NCBI GenBank assembly: GCA_023389155.1 | Contig: JAEWEV010000003.1 | Location: 62,001 to 126,000 of the forward strand | Origin: Pseudomonadota bacterium | Lineage (GTDB): Bacteria; Pseudomonadota; Gammaproteobacteria; Burkholderiales; Burkholderiaceae_B | DNA length: 64,000 nt | Direction: 5' to 3' | Shown: one piece after another, positions 1-8,213 of the stretch | Layout: every line of letters begins with the position of its first letter | Numbering within the stretch: position 1 is the first letter of the stretch | Made by a program: the position numbers and the translations under genes | Notes under the pieces: model-generated | What the model was told of the DNA's origin: nothing | Seen by the model: only the letters and a program-made list of their open reading frames with translations | Database searches by the model: none

Positions 1-1
1 A

Positions 2-892
2 GCGGCAGCCCGACTGGATGACTGGACCGGGCAGACCGCTGCAGTCAGCAGCATCTTCCCCGACTGGTCCATTCAGAACAGCCTTAACAGCGGACTGAAA
101 TCTGTGGTTGGCAAGTATGGAGAATCATTTCGCCAGGTAAGCGGATTCATTACCCGCTACCTGCTCAGTCCTACCGTCCAGGTGCTTTCAGCGATTCCTG
201 CATGGCTCATGATTCTGATTACAGCAGTGCTTGCCTGGCATAGCACGCGTTCTGTGATATTTGCAGTTGTGTGCGCCGTGGGCCTCTTTGTGATCGGTGC
301 ATTCGGATTATGGCCGGCATTGCTTCAGACGCTGGCCCTGCTGATTTGTGCCGTCATCGTCACTGTCGTGATCGGTATTCCGATTGGCATATTCGTTGCC
401 GGGCGGCCGCGTGTCTATCGTGTTCTGCAGCCGGTGCTGGATGTGATGCAGACCATGCCAAGCTTTGTATATCTGATTCCAGTACTCATGCTGTTTGGTC
501 TGGGCAACGTCCCTGCCCTGTTTGCAACTGTGATCTACGCGATTGCACCGCTGATCCGTCTTACCGCACTGGGTATTTTGCAAATTAGCCGCGAAATGCA
601 TGAAACCGGCACCGCATTTGGCACCAACCGCTGGCAGATGCTGCGCTGGGTCATACTGCCACTGGCAAAACCCAGCATCATGGCGGGGATTAATCAGGCC
701 GTAATGATGTCATTGTCGATGGTAGTACTTGCCTCCATGATCGGCGCACCCGGATTGGGTGAACAGGTGCTTGAGGCCGTACAGACGCTCAATGTTGGCC
801 AGGGTGTGCAGGCTGGTGGGGCAATTGTCATTCTTGCCGTGATTATCGACAGGATTACGCAGGCTTACGGCAATCGCAGGAGAACACGATGA
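2..892 (+). CDS. proW: Glycine betaine/proline ABC transporter permease (5' end outside window)
   Basis: Inner-membrane permease of a quaternary-amine/proline (osmoprotectant) ABC importer. The frame is open from base 2, so the gene begins upstream; the GTG at 104 is internal. Several hydrophobic segments are followed by a typical binding-protein-dependent permease loop (residues GTNRWQMLRWVILPLAKPS), which is the EAA-type motif that docks on the ATPase, and then by PSIMAGINQAVMMSLSMVV, characteristic of ProW/OpuAB. The stop overlaps the start of the next gene (ATGA at 889-892), so permease and ATPase are translationally coupled. The substrate is inferred from the family; the binding protein is not in the window. 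Confidence 0.9.
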   Translation, partial: AAARLDDWTGQTAAVSSIFPDWSIQNSLNSGLKSVVGKYGESFRQVSGFITRYLLSPTVQVLSAIPAWLMILITAVLAWHSTRSVIFAVVCAVGLFVIGAFGLWPALLQTLALLICAVIVTVVIGIPIGIFVAGRPRVYRVLQPVLDVMQTMPSFVYLIPVLMLFGLGNVPALFATVIYAIAPLIRLTALGILQISREMHETGTAFGTNRWQMLRWVILPLAKPSIMAGINQAVMMSLSMVVLASMIGAPGLGEQVLEAVQTLNVGQGVQAGGAIVILAVIIDRITQAYGNRRRTR

Positions 893-1773
893 ATACAGAA
901 GTAATCGATAGCAGACCCGAGACTGTGCCCAGTGGCAAAGGCAGTCCGGTTGCCAATGAGCACTTTATCCGCCTTGAAAATATCAACAAAGTGTTTGGCA
1001 AACACCGAGGCAAGGCATTGCGATTGCTGCAACAGGGTGCCGATAATGAGCAAATCACAAGCGAAACCGATTGTCATGTAGCACTGCGTGATATCAACCT
1101 GAGCATTCCGTCCAATGGCATTTACTGCATTATGGGTCTGTCAGGTTCGGGCAAATCCACGCTGTTGCGTCACATCAATCGCCTGATCGACCCGGATACC
1201 GGAACCGTCTGGGTCGAAGACGAAGATGTGACCTCCCTGTCTATACCACAGCTGCAAAAATTCAGGCAGAAGCGAATTGCCATGGTATTTCAGCATTTTG
1301 GCTTGCTGCCCCATTTCAACGTTCAGCAAAATACCGAGTTCGCCTTGCGGGTACGTGGGGTGCCCAAACAGGAACGCGCAGAACAGGCTCGCTACTGGCT
1401 GAACGAAGTCGAACTATCCGGCTATGAATCCCATTACTACGATGAGTTGTCGGGAGGCATGCGACAACGCGTCGGCCTGGCGCGTGCCCTGGCGGCCGGC
1501 ACTGATATTCTGCTGATGGACGAACCCTTTTCTGCTCTTGATCCGCTGATCCGACGCAAGCTGCAGACCCTGCTGCTGGACTTGCAGGACAGGCTCAACA
1601 AGACGATTGTATTTATCACACATGACGTGGATGAGGCCAGAACGCTGGGGGGTACCGTTGCCTTGCTGAACCAGGGCCTACTGATTCAGCATGGCAGTCT
1701 GGACGAACTGGCCGCGCATCCCGCCGACGAATATGTGGCAAGCTTTGTCGCGCCGGCCTCAGATAAACCATGA
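889..1773 (+). CDS. proV: Glycine betaine/proline ABC transporter ATP-binding protein
   Basis: Cytoplasmic ATPase of the importer whose permease is encoded just upstream. Walker A GLSGSGKST is at residues 83-91, the Q-loop near VFQHFG (133-138), signature LSGGMRQRV at 187-195, Walker B ILLMDEP at 207-213 and the switch His in ITHD (243-246). The N-terminal part has the ProV-type insertion before the Walker A (HRGKALRLLQQG) that separates this family from amino-acid ATPases. At 294 residues it lacks the C-terminal CBS pair of full-length ProV/OpuAA (about 400 residues), so ionic-strength sensing through CBS domains is not expected. ATGA overlaps exist at both ends. Confidence 0.92.
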   Translation: MNTEVIDSRPETVPSGKGSPVANEHFIRLENINKVFGKHRGKALRLLQQGADNEQITSETDCHVALRDINLSIPSNGIYCIMGLSGSGKSTLLRHINRLIDPDTGTVWVEDEDVTSLSIPQLQKFRQKRIAMVFQHFGLLPHFNVQQNTEFALRVRGVPKQERAEQARYWLNEVELSGYESHYYDELSGGMRQRVGLARALAAGTDILLMDEPFSALDPLIRRKLQTLLLDLQDRLNKTIVFITHDVDEARTLGGTVALLNQGLLIQHGSLDELAAHPADEYVASFVAPASDKP

Positions 1774-2159
1774 CAGTTTCCACAGATTTTCTGGAATATG
1801 TGCTGGATCTGCTGGCTCCACTGTGTCCGATTACGACACGCCGGATGTTTGGCAGTGTGGGCCTGTATCATGACGGCAGGATGTTCGCAATCGTCAGCGG
1901 AGAAAATCGCTTTTATGTGAAATCCGACTCGCACAACAAGTCGCAGTTTGAGCAGGCCGGGTGCCGACCATTTACGTATACCAAGGATACGGCAACGGGC
2001 GCGGGCAAAACGATCGCATTATCCTTTTACGCGCCACCGGAATCCGTGCTGGATGACCGACATGAAATACTGGAATGGGCGCAGATCGGGATTGAGGCTG
2101 CAGCACGGGTACCGGAGAAAAAGCATCCGACACCTTCCTTTCGTCACTCCCGACGCTGA
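1770..2159 (+). CDS. TfoX/Sxy N-terminal domain protein
   Basis: Small 129-residue protein made up of one TfoX N-terminal-like domain: residues 10-40 contain LLAPLCPITTRRMFGSVGLYHDG, the typical RRMFGG.GLY core, followed by the strand pattern AIVSGENRFYVKSD and a FxYTKD segment. In gammaproteobacteria TfoX/Sxy promotes competence gene expression, but single-domain proteins like this are widespread and mostly uncharacterised, so no competence role is claimed. The start ATG overlaps the proV stop (ATGA, 1770-1773), so it is the third cistron of the transporter operon, which is an unusual partner. A 10-bp hairpin lies 47 bases downstream. Confidence 0.85.
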   Translation: MTVSTDFLEYVLDLLAPLCPITTRRMFGSVGLYHDGRMFAIVSGENRFYVKSDSHNKSQFEQAGCRPFTYTKDTATGAGKTIALSFYAPPESVLDDRHEILEWAQIGIEAAARVPEKKHPTPSFRHSRR

Positions 2160-2205
2160 CAAAATTTTACTGGAACTGTCGTGCAATAGCAGACAGTGAA
2201 AAATA

Positions 2206-2231
2206 ATGGCCTGCAAAAGAATGCAGGCCAT
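2206..2231. terminator. Perfect hairpin after the proWV-tfoX unit
   Basis: Ten-base arms ATGGCCTGCA / TGCAGGCCAT enclose the loop AAAGAA. On the plus strand no T-run follows; read on the minus strand it is followed by TTATTTTTC. The position, between two same-strand genes, suggests an end-of-transcript or stability hairpin for the plus-strand operon, but the T-tract is on the other side. Confidence 0.5.
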
Positions 2232-2293
2232 CAAAACAATGACTCACCAGAAGTCTCACTCAACCTCACATCCGATAGTTAAGGAAAACCCGC

Positions 2294-2755
2294 ATGCCTC
2301 ATGAAACCTATATGCGAGAAGCCATCGCAATGGCGCGAGACAATATCCAGGCTGGCGGCCGTCCCTTTGGCGCCATCCTGACTTTTGAAAACAAAATTAT
2401 TGCTCGTGCCGCCAATGAGATTCACCTGACCCAGGACCCGACAGCGCATGCGGAATTGCTGGCGATCCGGCAAGCCAGCGCCGCGCTGAGCCGCCCCAAC
2501 CTTCAGGGATGCGTAGTCTACGCCAGCGGTCATCCCTGTCCGATGTGCCTTGCGGCGATGCATTTGAGTGGTATCCAGAGCGCCTACTTCGCCTACTCCA
2601 ATCAGGATGGCGCGCCTTATGGCCTATCAACGGAAGATATCTATGCACAAATGCAATTGCCGCCGACCGAACAGCAACTACCACTGATTCGGCTACGCCC
2701 AACGGCCGAAGACGGTTTGTATGACATGTGGAATAACGCAAGGCGAACTCAATAG
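2294..2755 (+). CDS. Nucleoside/guanine deaminase family protein (CDA fold)
   Basis: Zinc-dependent deaminase of the cytidine/deoxycytidylate deaminase superfamily, 153 residues, the usual size of GuaD/TadA-like enzymes. The zinc-site signature is complete: H52-A-E54 (TAHAELLAI) with E54 as the proton shuttle, and P81-C82-P-M-C85 (GHPCPMCLA). The N-terminus (residues 1-30, ARDNIQAGGRPFGAILT) matches bacterial guanine deaminase/nucleoside deaminase rather than tRNA-specific TadA, which normally carries additional basic residues. It has its own ribosome site (AAGGA about 9 bases before ATG) and is separated from the upstream operon by 134 bases. The exact substrate cannot be fixed from sequence alone. 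Confidence 0.85.
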   Translation: MPHETYMREAIAMARDNIQAGGRPFGAILTFENKIIARAANEIHLTQDPTAHAELLAIRQASAALSRPNLQGCVVYASGHPCPMCLAAMHLSGIQSAYFAYSNQDGAPYGLSTEDIYAQMQLPPTEQQLPLIRLRPTAEDGLYDMWNNARRTQ

Positions 2756-2973
2756 CCTTCCCCAACTGTTCGACGGACGATCCCGTTTCAGTCGCGGCTG
2801 ACGGCCCGGCGCTGATGAACCTGTATGAGGTCCGCCACTAGCCACTACTATCAATCCGCTCACAACCTGGTCTGTCAGCGATGCCGCCGTCACCTTAGTA
2901 CCTGCTGCCGGCGCGTACCGCCCGGAAGCTGCGAATACTCCCGTGCGAACACGCCAGAATGAACACCTGCACG

Positions 2974-4917
2974 TCAATACAGTACCTCCGGCAGCCACAG
3001 GCCGATTTTCGGAAACACATACAAGAGAACCAGCGCCAGTATCTGGATTCCCATGAATGGCAGCATCCCCAGGAAAATCTGGTTCAGCGTGACATGCGGT
3101 GGAGCGACGCCCTTCAGATAGAAAGCGGACATGGCGACCGGTGGAGACAGGAAAGCGGTTTGCAGATTGAGCGCAACCAGAATGCCAAAGAACAGAGGAT
3201 CAATATTGTAATGCGCCAGAAGCGGGAGAAAAATCGGCATGAAGATAACAATAATCTCGGTCCATTCTAGCGGCCATCCCAGCAGAAAAATCACAATTTG
3301 CGCCAGAATCATGAACTCCACGGGCGTCAGGTCCATGGATACCACCCAGTTATTGATGATTTCCTGACCGCCCAGAAGCGCGAAAGCCGCCGAGAAAATA
3401 CTGGAGCCGACAAATAGCCAACACACCATGGCACTGGTTCTGGCAGCAAGATACACTGACTCCTTGAGCATGGGCATGTTCAGTCTTCGATAGCACAAGG
3501 CCAGCAGGATGCCGCCAAAAGCGCCCATGGCCGCCGCCTCTGAAGGCGTGGCAAAACCAAAGACAATACTTCCCAGTACCGCCATAATCATGATTGCCAG
3601 TGGAAAGAACGAGCCCAGAAGCATTTTGAAAATTTCCAGTCGGGCAAACGTGAACCAGGCATAGAATCCAATCAATAATATCGTGCCCACCAGCAACACA
3701 ATCCAGAATACACCTGATACTGCCGGACGATCTGGTAGGGCGTCGGCTGCTGTTTCGGCGGCACTCTGCTGACCTGCCGTTTCGGCACCGGGCGGCTCAG
3801 CGACAGCACCGGGCGGTTCTGAAACGCCTCCCGGTGGCTCTGCCAGCGATCCCGGAGGCTCGCTCAACCCTGCACCCTCAGGCTCCTGCAAGGAACCCGA
3901 GTACTGTACCGTGGACGGACCATCCAGTGATCCGAACTCCATCAGTTCAGTGCCCTGCGAAGCCACCGGAGTGGTAGACAGCTTATAGCTCAAACCAATG
4001 GCGCAGACAAAAAGAATGGCAGGAATAAGTGTAATAAACAGTTGTTTCAGAATGACCGAGAGGGGAATGTCCACATTGCGCTCGCCCTTGAGGGCATTGA
4101 GCAGTCCTGGCAAAGCCTTGTTGCTGATTGTGGCTTTGATTTTCGATGCGAATTCCGGCAAGGCGATGCGTCGCTCTTCTTCCGGCAATGGTGGCGCCCA
4201 CGAGGGTTTGATTTTTGCGACAAGAATGATATACAGCACATACATACCGGCAAGCATAATGCCAGGAAAGAATGCCGCAGCATACAGTTTCACCACCGAC
4301 ACACCGGCTACCGCCCCGTATACAATCAGCAGCACCGACGGCGGAATCATGATGCCCAGACAACCTCCCGCTGTAATGGTACCGGCAGACAGCTTGACGT
4401 CATAGCCCGATTTGAGCATCGCTGGCAGTGCAAGCAGCCCCATGAGCGTCACCACCGCGCCCACGATACCGGTAGCCGTCGCAAATACTGCACATGTGAT
4501 AACGGTCGCTACTGCAAGCGAACCAGGAATTTTGGCCATGACCAGATGCAGGCTTTTGAACAGTTTTTCAATAAGGTTGGCGCGTTCAACCAGATACCCC
4601 ATGAAAATGAACAGCGGCACGGCAATCAATACATCGTTTGTCATTACCGCGTATGTCCGCAACACCATCAGGTCAAGGGTCTGTTCAACAGCCACTTTGG
4701 GCCCCATGCCCCGATAGGCAAAAAGCGTAAATATCACTCCCATTCCCATCAGCGTGAACGCCGTGGGGAAACCAAGCATGATCGTCACGACAATCAACGC
4801 CAGCATCAGGAGGCCTAAATGCCCATTTGTAATATCTGCAGGTGCCGGCATGAACACAACCAGCACGCCAACAATGGCAATCAGGATACTGATGCCGAAC
4901 CAGGCCTCTTTTCTCAT
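2974..4917 (-). CDS. dctM: TRAP transporter large permease (DctM) with a Pro-rich repeat insert
   Basis: Large membrane subunit of a TRAP secondary transporter, 647 residues. The DctM core is evident: GFPTAFTLMGMGV (49-61), PLFIFMGYLVERANL (101-115), ATATGIVGAVVTLMGLLALPAML (146-168), AGGCLGIMIPPSV (183-195), and in the C-terminal half GFATPSEAAAMGAFGG (455-469), GWPLEWTEIIVIFMPIFLPL and SPPVAMSAFYLKG. Between residues about 312 and 400 there is a non-conserved soluble segment including four tandem heptapeptides of the form (S/A)EPPG(S/G/A)x at 352-379. Typical DctM is about 425-450 residues; longer versions occur in the mannitol/chloroaromatic TRAP group. It overlaps dctQ by ATGA and ends 218 bases from the convergent deaminase. 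Confidence 0.9.
   Translation of the reverse strand: MRKEAWFGISILIAIVGVLVVFMPAPADITNGHLGLLMLALIVVTIMLGFPTAFTLMGMGVIFTLFAYRGMGPKVAVEQTLDLMVLRTYAVMTNDVLIAVPLFIFMGYLVERANLIEKLFKSLHLVMAKIPGSLAVATVITCAVFATATGIVGAVVTLMGLLALPAMLKSGYDVKLSAGTITAGGCLGIMIPPSVLLIVYGAVAGVSVVKLYAAAFFPGIMLAGMYVLYIILVAKIKPSWAPPLPEEERRIALPEFASKIKATISNKALPGLLNALKGERNVDIPLSVILKQLFITLIPAILFVCAIGLSYKLSTTPVASQGTELMEFGSLDGPSTVQYSGSLQEPEGAGLSEPPGSLAEPPGGVSEPPGAVAEPPGAETAGQQSAAETAADALPDRPAVSGVFWIVLLVGTILLIGFYAWFTFARLEIFKMLLGSFFPLAIMIMAVLGSIVFGFATPSEAAAMGAFGGILLALCYRRLNMPMLKESVYLAARTSAMVCWLFVGSSIFSAAFALLGGQEIINNWVVSMDLTPVEFMILAQIVIFLLGWPLEWTEIIVIFMPIFLPLLAHYNIDPLFFGILVALNLQTAFLSPPVAMSAFYLKGVAPPHVTLNQIFLGMLPFMGIQILALVLLYVFPKIGLWLPEVLY
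3782..3864 (-). repeat. Tandem 21-bp coding repeat (EPPG heptapeptides) inside dctM
   Basis: Four consecutive 21-base units encode SEPPGSL, AEPPGGV, SEPPGAV and AEPPGAE (residues 352-379). The units have diverged at synonymous positions (for example GGGCGG versus GGTGGC versus GGAGGC on the plus strand), so it is not a fresh slippage product; conservation of EPPG with varied codons suggests selection on the peptide. Confidence 0.8.
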
Positions 4918-5537
4918 GCTTTATCCCCTTCCTTTACGACGTACTTGTCGGCTTCCTGAATATCTTCATCAGAGACGTTGACCATATCTTTGAGTTTATC
5001 CACGTCCACTTCTTCAACGTCGATATCTCTGGATGGCCAGTCACCGTTGCGCAGGCACTGTACACATCGAACGACTTCGACAATGCCTTGCGCAATAAGG
5101 GCAATCCCCGCAATGGGAATAATGGCCTTGAAGGGATAAATGGGTGGCCCGTCTGCCGTTATCGTAGAGTGCTCGTTAATGGCGAAGGACTCGGATGCGT
5201 AGTAGTATCCCGCCCACACAAGTGCAATAACCCCAGGGAAGAAGAAAAGAAAATATAGAATGAGGTCAAGCAGCGCCTGCAAACGCGGAGGAAAGAATCC
5301 GTACAGGACATCCCCCCTCACATGTCCGTTTTTTCCGAGTGTATAGGCGCCTGCCATCATGAATAGCGCCCCATATAGCATGTTCATCACATCAAATGCC
5401 CATGCATGGGGCGCTCGAAACACATAGCGAGAAAAGACCTCGTAGGTCACGAATAAGGTGAGGATCAGGGCACACCAGCCAAACAGCTGGCCGATCCATG
5501 TGTTGACCTGGTCAATACGTCGCAGAATTTTCTTCAT
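4914..5537 (-). CDS. dctQ: TRAP transporter small permease (DctQ)
   Basis: Small membrane subunit that joins DctM to the periplasmic receptor. From the chosen start the protein has 207 residues and four hydrophobic segments, the usual DctQ topology, with the family-typical FVTYEVFSRYVFRAPHAWAFDV region after the first helix. The ATG at 5537 is preferred over one 96 bases upstream because GGAG lies 7 bases before it and the protein then starts MKKILRRIDQV, normal for DctQ. The C-terminus carries an unusually acidic cytoplasmic-type tail (DIDVEEVDVDKLKD...). The stop overlaps the dctM start. A 219-base gap with a strong hairpin separates it from dctP. Confidence 0.88.
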   Translation of the reverse strand: MKKILRRIDQVNTWIGQLFGWCALILTLFVTYEVFSRYVFRAPHAWAFDVMNMLYGALFMMAGAYTLGKNGHVRGDVLYGFFPPRLQALLDLILYFLFFFPGVIALVWAGYYYASESFAINEHSTITADGPPIYPFKAIIPIAGIALIAQGIVEVVRCVQCLRNGDWPSRDIDVEEVDVDKLKDMVNVSDEDIQEADKYVVKEGDKA

Positions 5538-5722
5538 CAACAGACTCCGGGGGGCAGAGCAATAAATAATCCCATGAACGGAACGTCTGTCGTTACCCGG
5601 CAGATAAGCAGCGCAATATGACTGGTCATGCACACAAGCAAGCTTACCGGCACCTGTCGGTTTGCTTCAGTCGTGTTTAAACATATGCAGTGATCACCAG
5701 GCAGGCACGACAGATATTTTTA

Positions 5723-5739
5723 CCGGCGGAGACCGCCGG
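5723..5739 (-). other. Intercistronic hairpin between dctP and dctQ
   Basis: Perfect 7-bp GC-only stem CCGGCGG / CCGCCGG with a 3-base loop in the dctP-dctQ gap, close to the dctP stop. No T-run follows on the minus strand, so it is better seen as an mRNA-stabilising or partial-attenuation element than a full terminator. Confidence 0.5.
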
Positions 5740-5756
5740 CATGAACAACGTTGCGC

Positions 5757-6911
5757 CTAACTCTGGGCTTTTTTCACGAAATAATGGTTGTAGGCCATAC
5801 GACGGTTATTGTTGGTATCCATATCCCAGGACAATGCCCTTTCGGCAAATTTTCGCTGGGACTCTTCGATTTCCTTGAACAACGCGTTGTTCTCTCCCTT
5901 CTTGGCGATAATGTCATCCCAGGTTGTCAACTGCTGCTGGAGGATCGCATCGGGTGTTTTATAGAATTTGACGTTGTCTTCGGTCTTCAGTTTGATATAG
6001 TCCTGAGAATACCGATCAATGGCTTTCCAGGACATATCGGCCGACGCCGCTTCCACTGCATTTTCGATGATCGCTTTCATCTTATCAGGCAGGCCGTTGT
6101 ACTTGTCCTTGTTGAAGGTAATTTCAAATGTCTCGGATGATTGGTGGAAACTTTGCAGCATGCAGATTTTCGAGACATCCGGGAAGCCCAGCAAGCGGTC
6201 CGAAGTTGCGTTATTGAATTCAGCACCATCAAGCAGCCCGCGATCCAGCGCAGGTACAATCTCTCCACCCGGCAATGCATTCACCGCAGCACCCATGGCT
6301 GTAAAAAGGTCAATCGCCAAGCCATTGGTACGAAATTTCAGGCCCTTCAGATCGTCTGCCTTTGCTATTGGTTTTTTGAACCAGCCGAGCGCCTGGGTTG
6401 GCATCGGGCCGCTCAGGAACGACACGACATTACCGCCAATCGAGTCATACAATTTGACCAGCAATTCTTTACCGCCACCATATTTGTGCCAGGCAAGAAT
6501 CATATTTGCATCCATGCCAAATGCAGGGCCGGACGAAAATAGCGCAAGCGCATTCTGCTTCCCATAGCTGTAGCCAAGCACGCCATGCCCGCCGTCGAGT
6601 GTCCCCTTGGAAACGGCATCCAGCAAGGCAAATGCAGGCACCACGGCTCCCGCGGGTAGCACTTCAATTTTCAGTTCGCCACCGGTCATATCGTTGACTT
6701 TCTTGGCAAAATCATTGGCATATTCATGGAAAATATCCACTGTAGGCCAGGTACTCTGAAAACGGAAATTAATAGGTGTTTGTGCGCTGACAATAGAGGG
6801 AAATCCCATTCCCGCTGCCGCGACTGTCCCTGCTGCCGCCCCCCCGATAAATTTGCGGCGTGATGATTTTGGTGATGCTGCCTGACGTTTTTTCGCGATG
6901 CGAGTTGTCAT
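5757..6911 (-). CDS. dctP: TRAP transporter substrate-binding protein, TakP-like, Tat signal
   Basis: Periplasmic receptor of the TRAP transporter, first gene of dctP-Q-M. Residues 1-43 form a twin-arginine signal (SRRKFIGG at 17-24, hydrophobic stretch, cleavage near VSA-Q), so the protein is probably exported folded. The body follows the TakP/mannitol-chloroaromatic subgroup: WHKYGGG, GWFKKPI, DLKGLKFRTNG, GGEIVPALDRGLLDGAEF. In that subgroup characterised members bind 2-oxo acids or lactate-type carboxylates, often with a metal; the ligand here is therefore inferred to be a small organic acid. AAAGGAG lies before the ATG. The upstream 511 bases hold its promoter. Confidence 0.9.
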   Translation of the reverse strand: MTTRIAKKRQAASPKSSRRKFIGGAAAGTVAAAGMGFPSIVSAQTPINFRFQSTWPTVDIFHEYANDFAKKVNDMTGGELKIEVLPAGAVVPAFALLDAVSKGTLDGGHGVLGYSYGKQNALALFSSGPAFGMDANMILAWHKYGGGKELLVKLYDSIGGNVVSFLSGPMPTQALGWFKKPIAKADDLKGLKFRTNGLAIDLFTAMGAAVNALPGGEIVPALDRGLLDGAEFNNATSDRLLGFPDVSKICMLQSFHQSSETFEITFNKDKYNGLPDKMKAIIENAVEAASADMSWKAIDRYSQDYIKLKTEDNVKFYKTPDAILQQQLTTWDDIIAKKGENNALFKEIEESQRKFAERALSWDMDTNNNRRMAYNHYFVKKAQS

Positions 6912-7422
6912 TACTGTCTCCTTTGTACCTGTAATCTAATCATTGTTTAGCTTTTTTCATACATGTTACAAACTGCGACTGCAATCGAATTTATACGCAC
7001 AGATCCAGGCCTTGTCAAGAATATTCAGATTTTTGTAAGTGCATGTCGGGATTACCCTTTAGCCCGTTTCATCGGGCGAGTCGGCCCTCCTGATTCAACT
7101 GGCGCAAATATGCCTGTAATATGCAGCACCGCAGCAAAACTCACACTTGTGATATTTGTCTGCAATGCTGCATTCGCAAAGTTTCTGGACTGATTTAGCC
7201 TCGGAAAAAAATAACGTTACGTACCAACATGTTGTAACGTTCGAATGGCGAGTTGGCTTCGGGAAAATCGGCTTGCATACAGACAAAAAAATACCCTGTC
7301 TGAAACAGGGCATCTTTAGAAAATGACGGTCGTCTTCATGCACTTCAAGTAGTGCTATCCTCGACCTGTCAGCCACGCTGGCGTATGAGGATGAACGCGT
7401 CACGGTTTTGCCTGGATGTATT
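6912..7422. other. Gene-free stretch upstream of dctP
   Basis: No convincing coding sequence. It holds the dctP promoter side (AT-rich near 6930-6975), an inverted repeat AACGTTAC ... GTAACGTT (7213-7220 and 7234-7241, 13-base spacer), and at 7284-7310 the terminator of the SDR gene that ends at 7423. Confidence 0.6.
7284..7310 (-). terminator. Intrinsic terminator downstream of the SDR gene
   Basis: On the minus strand CCCTGT-TTCAG-ACAGGG is followed by TATTTTTTT, a standard rho-independent terminator about 110 bases after the SDR stop. Confidence 0.8.
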
Positions 7423-8127
7423 TCACACGTGTCGCATCAGGCCACCGTCCACGCGAATATTCTGCCCCGTAATATAGCCGGCCGCATCCGAAGCAAGAAA
7501 GGCAATGGTACCGGCAATCTCGTCCGCTTTTCCGTACCGCTTCATTGGGACGCTTTCCCTGCGCTCGTCCTGTTCCGGCAGGCTGTCGATCCATCCGGGG
7601 AGTACATTGTTCATACGAATATTATCTGCCGAATAAGCCTCGACAAACAGCTTTGTATACGAGGCCAGTGCCGCACGGAACACCGCAGATGTCGGAAACA
7701 TAGCAGCGGGCTCAAATGCCCACGCAGAGGAAATATTGATGATCGAACCCGATTTCTGTTTTTGCATGATGGGACACACGAGTCGCGTGGTACGAACCAC
7801 ATTCATGAAATAGGTATCCATACCTTTATGCCAGTCTTCATCTGTAATTTCCAGAATCGGAGCTCGCGGGCCATGACCGGCACTGTTGACCAGCACGTCA
7901 ATACGCCCCCAGGTCGATACTGCCAGATCAACCAGTTTGCCCAGATCCTCGTTGGACTGGTTCGAGCCGGTGACGCCGACACCGCCCAGCTCTTTGGCCA
8001 GCGCCTCTCCCTTGCCTGACGAGGAAAGAATCGCTACCTTGAACCCTTCCCGGGCAAGCTTCGTGGCGGCATGCGCGCCCATTCCACTTCCACCAGCGGT
8101 GACCACTGCAACTTTTTCAATTGTCAT
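7423..8127 (-). CDS. SDR-fold oxidoreductase with altered active site
   Basis: Short-chain dehydrogenase/reductase fold, 234 residues. The nucleotide-binding motif TAGGSGMG (10-17), the NSAG motif (81-84), the catalytic-Ser strand NISSAW (131-136), PG near 177 and the C-terminal GQNIRVDGGL are all present. The usual YxxxK is not: the aligned segment PTSAVFRAAL has Ser147 for Tyr and Arg151 for Lys. The protein may still bind NAD(P)H but is unlikely to use the classical proton relay. AGGGAG lies 6 bases before the ATG. The flavin reductase-like gene is 86 bases upstream on the same strand, probably the same transcript. Confidence 0.85.
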   Translation of the reverse strand: MTIEKVAVVTAGGSGMGAHAATKLAREGFKVAILSSSGKGEALAKELGGVGVTGSNQSNEDLGKLVDLAVSTWGRIDVLVNSAGHGPRAPILEITDEDWHKGMDTYFMNVVRTTRLVCPIMQKQKSGSIINISSAWAFEPAAMFPTSAVFRAALASYTKLFVEAYSADNIRMNNVLPGWIDSLPEQDERRESVPMKRYGKADEIAGTIAFLASDAAGYITGQNIRVDGGLMRHV

Positions 8128-8213
8128 TATTGACTCCCTGATATTTCAAACAAGTTTACCTTTTTTGCAAAAGATATACTCAGCCCGTCCATCTGACGAC
8201 ATTGAGGCTCCTG

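Noticed and set aside
4042..4818. Long plus-strand open frame (258 codons) opposite dctM
   Set aside because: Fully antisense to a well-conserved TRAP permease; composition is a mirror of the membrane protein (rich in His, Arg, Gln) with no domain.
6963..7193. 76-codon plus-strand frame upstream of dctP
   Set aside because: No ribosome site and no domain; it overlaps the dctP promoter region.
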